Assembly: GCF_040869045.1 (NCBI RefSeq)
Contig: NC_090319.1
Location: 373,379,601-373,443,600, forward strand
DNA length: 64,000 nt
Reading direction: 5' to 3'
DNA from: Eurosta solidaginis
Taxonomy: Eukaryota > Arthropoda > Insecta > Diptera > Tephritidae
Position 1 is the first letter of the stretch. Each line of letters starts with the position of its first letter. Both the position numbers and the translations under genes were made by a program. Below are positions 59,201 through 64,000 of this stretch, piece by piece. The notes below the pieces were generated by a model, which was not told the DNA's origin, searched no databases, and worked only from the letters and a program-made list of their open reading frames with translations.

Positions 59201-59422
59201 GTTTTAAGTGAATGTTTGATAATATATACTAGTGAAAATTTGTATGTATTTAACTTTTCTGTTTTTATATATGCTTTGTTATATCTTTAGATGAACAAGT
59301 AAATTTCTTTTTGTAACATTTAGGTATGTATAATTACTTAATCGGATTGATGTACTGCCTAAAAGACGTAAGTCTTCCTGGTACAAACACTTAATAAATA
59401 AATAAATAAATAAATAAATAAA
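56225..59422 (+). mobile_element. CR1-like LINE with intact ORF2, 5' truncated
   Basis: The plus-strand element ends in an AATA/ATAA tetranucleotide run at 59392-59422 rather than poly(A), as typical for CR1-group LINEs. The 3' untranslated part is about 210 bp. The left boundary is set only by where hAT-derived coding sequence stops (about 56222), so it is good to some ten bases. No ORF1 lies upstream, so the copy is 5' truncated or the family lacks it. The degenerate relative at 23577-25700 has the same tail type. Confidence 0.8.
56281..59181 (+). CDS. LINE ORF2: endonuclease-reverse transcriptase (CR1-like)
   Basis: A 966-residue uninterrupted frame. The N-terminal apurinic-type endonuclease shows CHLNTRSL (about 42), CITETWF (about 72), RGGGVAIYC, ACVYNPNR, CGDFNID (about 176) and VISDHE (about 243). 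The reverse transcriptase shows FRPISLLPALSKVYEKLL, DQSGFRRGHGCATAML, LLDFSRAFDTVDF (about 610), GVPQGSILGPILFTLFIND and the catalytic HLYADDTQIYLS (about 698). A C-terminal region follows (YGELIYGNLDSSSNKKLQ and NNAARFVFSKKKFDHIS). All catalytic positions I can check are present. The enzyme nicks target DNA and reverse-transcribes its own RNA in the nucleus (family knowledge). It lies opposite in strand to the hAT transposase it splits. The start could be the 56281 ATG or an internal Met at 56311. Confidence 0.9.
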   Translation: MISSCLFILIMYEVNNDCTDSGQVRCILSQICKRHPTFNVCHLNTRSLTVHKLDYLSYVFADLNIDLICITETWFKSGVEDHSYSLDKYVLLRNDRKNNIRGGGVAIYCKQFLNPKVIYRSDHTSEVESIFIEIGDARTKCFVACVYNPNRSNDLTCLFTKLSEYAINYEHVIICGDFNIDILNNDSRSKNLLSNFQANDLCIVNTFATRFSPNSKASLLDLICVNDANNINHIDQFPMDVISDHEMLFLSYDLKFNVKEPDFELTYRNYNAVNLDKLSNEAAFLDWNGCFSFSKLDEKLEYFNSLVNHLFNRYVPLKTVKIQGHKKPWFSNEILKLLRKREKAYREWKQFPYENKWEAYRLLRNQATLCIRNAKVAYLNNKFNANLPPKMLWKNLRTVGVAKKDNIQCKFDPNVMNSHFLNGNISDNSVNYNDDHNTSYEHSKMGSIGRRTNIDIDVFDFSVVTESDVLVAIFDVKSNAAGVDGISIRFIKLILPFVIASLTHIFNFSIMSGGFPSQWKIANVIPIPKVKSPSSSKEFRPISLLPALSKVYEKLLAKQIIDHIYKNDLLSEDQSGFRRGHGCATAMLKILEDIRPAYDRNELTVLVLLDFSRAFDTVDFRILLHKLEINYNFSSYAIKLIQNYLTARFQQVQCGDKVSNLKLITSGVPQGSILGPILFTLFINDIVPCCQNAKIHLYADDTQIYLSRPIGLTEDLFVRLNEDLSRIGNWAHRNKLYMNTTKSKALAISSATCDLNNLPEVILNEDKILFHDVVTNLGFRINSKLTCVDHVNLMVGKIYYTLRNLYRTAYLLPRETKMKLVKSLIIPQISYGELIYGNLDSSSNKKLQLALNNAARFVFSKKKFDHISLYAVQILGSNVNNFLKLRNLCFLHKLLHSKNPSYLFEKLNLCQSTRTLNLLVPKFKYTTSSKLFFVSTICLWNSLPSKTKTIKKAGCFKLAAFSFLNS

Positions 59423-60049
59423 ATATCTAAAATGCTATTGTCTTTTTTTCAATAGAAGCGATTTTTGAATGGAACAAAGCCATAAATGAATGGACAAATA
59501 ATAGATAACTTTCGCTGAGGTCATTATTAAACGACGCTCAATCATTGCAGGTGGTTGTTTTGTAGATAAAAAATAAGATTTCAAGGGCTCAAACATTTAC
59601 AAACTCCTCTCGACTGCAGGGCAAAGGCTTAACCAGCGCGTTTTACAATAAATGAGCAGATTTTTATAATCTGTCTCAACGAATTCGCAAAAGGATTTCA
59701 ATTCCGTTGTTCGAACAGTGTAAATAGAGAAGTATTCGTACAATTTGTACATAATGCAATTGATATCAAATAGAACAAACTGCTCCAATCCATGATGGGC
59801 CGAATTGTTTATTATATTTGCGGTCTGTGAAAAATGTTATTTTTTCCATTGCGATTAACACCTCCGAAATTCGTATTCGTGTTGTCAGCAACAAAAGCAC
59901 ATCATTTCTTTCTTAAATTACATGAGTGCTGGTAAGTCGTAAAAGCGGGGACATTTAGAGTATAAGCGGGGACGCTCGGACAAATCGTCGAAATCGGGGA
60001 CAAATCCCCGAAAGTGGGGACGTCTGGCAACCATATAAAGAGCCCAAAT

Positions 60050-60960
60050 ACTTGCAGTAAGTTATATTTTCATTTTGTTTGTTGGGTATCTCTATTTATA
60101 TAAACAATGGTTATTAAATAATGAACTTCTATTTAATTGGCTAACGAATGGATGCATGTCTATTTAATGACGAATAGTGACGAACGCGTTCAAATGAATA
60201 TTAATGGCAATGATGAAAGTGAGAAAAGCAAATAGTCATTTCTTTGATTAAGTACTTATCGCTAGTATAAAAAAGATAGCTGAAAGCAATCAAAAGTGTG
60301 TGATCAATGAACATTATTAAAATAATCATTAAATCTATTTTTGATGCTTAAGTACAATTATGGCATCCACATAATTGCCATACACAATTTTCTTCTTCTT
60401 CTTCAGTGATTAGCCGATAACACAAACGCAAATCAATCAAAGCGCCCCAAAGACTTTGTATCCATACAAATAATTATATAAAATATTTAATTATGATTTT
60501 TATAAATTTTCTTTGCCATTATGAAGTAACTTTTTGACAAGTTTCCATGAACTTATGTCAAATATTAATCTAATTAATAAAAAAGGTAAAGGTGTTTTGA
60601 TAGATTAAAAAAAAAAAGAAAATGATTTGTTAATATAATTTTTTTTGAAATAAGAAAAAAAATGTATTCATAAATCTATTAAATTTTTATTGTTTACTTA
60701 AAAAAGGGAAAGTTATGGCGGGAAACGATTGTTTGTGATGCTGTTAGCAGTAACGACCAGTAATTATTGGCTATAGATATGGGTAAACATTTACAGTGGT
60801 TTAAAAGTGTTTTAATTGGGAACATAAAATCATTGAGTGATAATTTTCTGCACAAACCGTTGAGTATTTTTGATCTACACAACGATTTGAATTTTTAGTA
60901 AAATTACTGAGCAAAAATTGTTACCGCTTTATTCACTCAATGTATTTGTTCGGCTGCCTG
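60050..60960. other. no gene recognised
   Basis: AT-rich spacer; short frames only. Confidence 0.45.
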
Positions 60961-61314
60961 GCAGTTCTTTTACAATTTAAAGCAACAATGCTCGTCCAAT
61001 GGCTCTTGGCTGCGGATGGCGCCAAACAATATCATTTTGGCTGCGGGTGGCTTCCAAAACTAAACAAATCGATTTCGGCAAAATTACACGGAAAGTTGTA
61101 CATGCCTTGAAATTCAAAGGAATTAAAAATTTGTGTCACACAAGCAATAAAATCGACCGACATTCACTAATTTGGCCAGTAAAGCAAATTGATTTAGGTA
61201 GAAAAACGCGCAAATTTCATGTCACAATTAAGGTGCAGACATTGGTGCTTTATCGGTAACCGTATCGGTAACCTTATAAAGCTGCAGCCATTGAAGCTTT
61301 ATCGGTAACCTTAT

Positions 61315-61672
61315 AACAGCTGATTCGACCAACCCTATGGGACTCAATGCAATCGATTATTGGTGCCTCTAAGGTCGTAACCGTATCGTAGCCAACCAAT
61401 TGGTTTTTGGTTTACCGTCGTAATGATAAACAGCTGATTACGTTAGGGATACGACTACAGCGGTACGACATACGGCTCCAAAGACTCCCGCTTAACAGCT
61501 GATTCGACAAACCTTATGGGAATCAATGCAATCGATTATTGGTGCCGCTAAGGTCGTAACCGTATCGTAGCCAACCAATTGGTTTTTGGTTTACCGTCGT
61601 AACGATAAACAGCTGATTACGTTAGGGATACGACTACAGCGATACGACAAACGGCACCAATGGCTCCGCTCT
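61315..61672. repeat. 179-bp tandem duplication
   Basis: aacagctgattcgac starts at 61315 and at 61494. Both copies contain atcaatgcaatcgattattg-type, ggtcgtaaccgtatcgtagc, aattggtttttggtttaccg and gataaacagctgattacgtt, differing at only a few positions. The word tatcggtaacc recurs just upstream (61250-61310). Likely a MITE-derived unit. Confidence 0.85.
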
Positions 61673-61720
61673 TAATCTTATCAACATTCGTTCACTGGTA
61701 ATCAGACTGCACTTGCTGCT

Positions 61721-62583
61721 AATGTTGGCCGGTCCCGTGATTTTTGAGGAACAATGTTATCTGTGATTGTGACCTCTCAGTCACAGCGGCTTTTAACCGT
61801 GACAGTGACTGTGACTGAAAGAAACCAAACACCACGCCAACAGGAATCAGTTTTGGTGATTCTATACGACAGCAGGACACTGCTAATACGCATCCAAAAA
61901 TATCAAGAGCGGTGTCAAAAGACGCGTATTGACCTCGACAACAATAATCCAAAGGTAAAAACTAAAAATGTTGGGTCTGTCGAGAGATATTTGCGAAACC
62001 AATTGAAAATTTTCATGTCGTTGTTGTAATTTTGAAAGTTTTATGATACACGCAAAAAAAAATTGTGAACATAAGTGTTTTGCGCGGATATAGTTTTGGT
62101 CTCCAAACCGGTTTCGGAGCACTCCGGGGTCATTTTCCGGTTTTTCGTTAATATTTTTTGAACGAGCAAACATTTTTTTTTCCGCCTTCGGATTATTGTT
62201 GTCGAGGTCAATACGCGTCTTTTGACAGCCCTCTCGATATTTTTGGACGCGTATAAGCAGTGTCATGCTGGCATATAAAATTACCTCAGCTTTATATTTC
62301 TACCTGCGAATTGTGTTGCGAATCATAAACTCTGCTTAATTTTTTGGGACATCTACTTTTATTCAGTCGCAGCTTAAGTAACTTGCTCATTGTATTGGTT
62401 CATAGCATAGAAGCGATCTGTTCCTGTGATGAGAGCTATGTTTGAGTCTGTGATTGGTAACGGAAAATAAATGCTGTCACAGGCAATCAGTCACGAATAT
62501 TCCTTGTAAGCTGTTGCTGAAGTGTACTGTGATATTTCAATAGCTGTGACAAAATCACAGGTACACGGATATTTTCCAACTCT
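61721..62583. mobile_element. Mutator-like candidate element, 863 bp, 10-bp target duplication
   Basis: ACTTGCTGCT flanks the unit on both sides (61711-61720 and 62584-62593). The ends are loosely inverted (aatgttggccgg...cgtgatttt against agagttgg...cctgtgatttt), and gtcacag words cluster in both. An inner inverted repeat (about 61878-61960 against 62190-62266) makes both strands encode TLLIR(I/V)QKY and CQKTRIDLDNNNPK. A 9-10-bp duplication is typical of Mutator-like elements; otherwise unassigned. Confidence 0.6.
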
Positions 62584-62619
62584 ACTTGCTGCTGTTTAGT
62601 TGTATTTCGTTGCGTTTTT

Positions 62620-63320
62620 TAGTGGTGGGTAATGACACTATTTTTTGAGTGTTAACACAGTAGCACAGGCACACTTTGCAGTGTTAACACATTGTGTTGA
62701 CACAATTGTGTTATAACTGATTATCGAAAGTCGATATGAGTGTAGGCACAATTTCAGAGCACAGTACTGTGTTACTTACCTCTAACGCCACGTTTGACGC
62801 CATGTAGAAGAGTAAATCATGGCAACATTTATCTTCTTTCATACTCCAATTTGTCAAAGTCATATCATCTGATCAAGAGGATAGTAAGTGCCCCTGTGGA
62901 CACCATTTTTTTATGAAAAAATCAAAATAAAATAAAAATTATCAGAGCGCAGTGAGAATTTTAAAATCTTTTTAAATGTCATTATCCTCTCACCGGTTTT
63001 ATCTTGTAATATTTGTATCATGTGTATAAATAAGTTTTGAGTGAAGTGTCAATGGAAAGCAATATAATGAACACACACGCACAATGGACCATGTATGTAT
63101 GTGCACTTACGATCTGAGTGTCATTCTCTGTGCTATAGAGCGTGTTACTGTGTTATGAGCATTTACCAGTTTGAGCGGCATTGCACAGTCAGCTTTGTGC
63201 CATCGAGTGTGCAACTGTGTTATAAATTAATCGATAAGTGTGCGTGTGCGTGCCGCACATTACTAAGTGTTAACATTATAACACAGCACAGTGCTGTGTT
63301 ACTCAGCCTTAGCGTTCTTG
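62620..63320. repeat. cluster of TGTGTTA/TAACACA words
   Basis: gagtgttaacacagtagcac, cagtgttaacacattgtgtt, cacagtactgtgttactt (62625-62780) and taagtgttaacattataaca, cagcacagtgctgtgttact (63255-63305) form imperfect palindromes. tagtggtgggtaatgacac (62620) and the inverse of gtaacttacctcta (62784) may be ends of a short MITE, but no target duplication was found. Confidence 0.4.
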
Positions 63321-63733
63321 TTCGAATTATTGTTTGTCATTCCAGGAAGGATTTTATTGTACTTTTTTTGGGAGCTTTCGTAAAAATTAAATTTTTGCAA
63401 TTCCGAGGAGGCATTTGTTGTACTTTTATTGATGTTGTTGTCGTATGACTCCGTTATCTAAATTCTACGATCACCGTTGTCTTAATGTACTAGTTATGAA
63501 TACAATTGTTCCCCTAATTATTAAAGTAAAATGTGCAAAATAGTTTAAGAAGTAACTTCCTTAAAATTTTAGAATAATTATTTCAATTGGCTCATCTCAC
63601 CGCTCGTAAAACAAAATTTCTATCACTCAGCCGACGGAAACATATTTGCAACATATCATCAATAATTGTGTTTGCCGAAAGCGCTTATTGTCTAACAATG
63701 TTATGCCGCATGTAGAAGTACACGTATGTATGT

Positions 63734-64000
63734 GGGGATCCTTACCATCCTTCGCTGGAAATAGTTTACGAATTGGAAGAAAGTTCTCGGAGTTGCACTA
63801 CCACAGAAACCGACTCTAGTTTTAGATTCGAATTCGCGAAGGCTAATTTTAATAAACTCAACCAAATTTTATCTACAATAGTTTGGCCCAAATACGGTGC
63901 AGATATTGACAAAAACGTTTCTGACTTCAACGCCGTCATTCACGCTATTCTGGACAGACATGTACCTAAGCGTAAACGTGTTTTCACTGAGCTAGTCCAA
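63734..64000 (+). CDS. partial non-LTR ORF2 (Jockey-like), runs off the window
   Basis: The open frame reads GDPYHPSLEIVYELEES, SFRFEFAKANFNKLNQILST-IVWPKYGADIDKNVSDFNAV and IHAILDRHVPKRKRVFTELV up to the last base. This resembles the linker after the endonuclease domain in Jockey-type ORF2 (FxKANFxxLNxxL..W followed by AIxxHVPKRK). The expected SDHxP closing motif is degraded (DPYHPS), so the 5' part may already be damaged. Whether the RT domain downstream is intact cannot be seen. Confidence 0.6.

Larger units (their letters stand above)
55513..59925 (-). pseudogene. hAT transposase pseudogene, interrupted
   Basis: Right of the LINE, minus-strand frames give FCADNTNTNFGGVNRNGKNN, then NNSAHHGLEQFVLFDINCIM and FCEFVETDYKNLLIYCKTRW followed by LSLCPAVERSL, a stop, MFEPLKSYFLSTKQPPAM and, after a frameshift, NNDLSESYLLFVHSFMALFH. 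Left of it, VYDDLLSKVDERQKSNFIPL, DEFFGKIDIFYCETLKYLKL and finally ERIFALMSSQWTKERNRFTV (C-terminal dimerisation block). The order equals that of a hAT/ZBED-type transposase; the N-terminal zinc-finger region is absent. Confidence 0.85.
55263..60035 (-). mobile_element. hAT transposon remnant split by a LINE
   Basis: TAGGGTTACCAGATG (55263) and the inverse of TATGGTTGCCAGACG (60035) pair at 12 of 15 positions and are flanked by the perfect 8-bp duplication TAAAGAGC (55255-55262 and 60036-60043). Right subterminal words gcggggac and cggggacaaatccccg recur. The minus-strand transposase (55513-59925) is broken and is interrupted at about 56222-59422 by a plus-strand CR1-like LINE. Confidence 0.9.

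Noticed and set aside
1..64000. CRISPR arrays, operons, ribosome binding sites, bacterial insertion sequences
   Set aside because: The sequence is eukaryotic with spliced coding and arthropod transposons; no regular spacer-repeat pattern of CRISPR type is present.

Overview
The window reads as AT-rich, intron-bearing insect DNA. I infer a true fruit fly (Tephritidae) or close dipteran relative. The grounds are one Osiris-family gene, INE-1/DINE-1-like repeats carrying the GGCTAAATCAACTC-type and GTCCGTCTGTCCG blocks, a TAACCTAACC-tailed retroelement, and Tc1, mariner, hAT, P-like and piggyBac-like DNA transposons. There are no operons, and I recognise no tRNA or rRNA gene and no CRISPR array. 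Only one host gene is supported; almost everything else recognisable is mobile or repetitive DNA.

The host gene is an Osiris (DUF1676) secreted/membrane protein on the minus strand. Exon 1 (21861-21715) encodes the signal peptide and a two-cysteine segment. Exon 2 (12455-11739) encodes the rest, ending in the AQxxAY motif. The exons join in phase 0 at GT/AG sites to give 287 residues, separated by a 9.26-kb intron. That intron holds a 4.18-kb element with an 18-bp perfect terminal inverted repeat and TTAA duplications (piggyBac type). Inside it sit an INE-1-like element, a 130-bp tandem satellite, a hAT remnant with its own 8-bp duplication, and a dispersed element. A dead mariner-like transposase lies further along the intron.

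Region by region: 1-8.6 kb has a dead Jockey-like RT, a DINE-like array, a foldback element with a second palindrome inside it, a complete but dead Tc1 element and a hairpin element. 8.9-10.9 kb is a purine-biased minisatellite. 11.7-21.9 kb is the Osiris gene. 23.1-27.2 kb has a TATCGAT-rich degenerate array and two retroelement remnants. 28.9-35.3 kb has a GC-ended hAT-like element inserted in a dispersed repeat, plus several non-LTR fragments. 36.0-37.8 kb has a solo LTR in a DINE-like head and another DINE-like copy. 40.2-46.9 kb has a P-like element with a nested inverted repeat, RT fragments and an 826-bp foldback. 47.5-52.0 kb has a DINE-like element expanded into a 152/316-bp higher-order array, and another INE-1-like element. 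52.2-54.2 kb is the second GC-ended hAT-like element. 55.3-60.0 kb is a dead hAT split by a CR1-like LINE with an intact 966-residue EN-RT reading frame. 61.3-62.6 kb has a 179-bp duplication and a Mutator-like candidate. A partial Jockey-like frame runs off the right edge.

The clearest themes are nested insertion (up to four levels), insertion junctions datable by exact target-site duplications, and tandem arrays growing inside mobile elements. Apart from the Osiris protein and the LINE protein, all coding traces are broken. Family assignments rest on motifs read by eye; no database search was possible.
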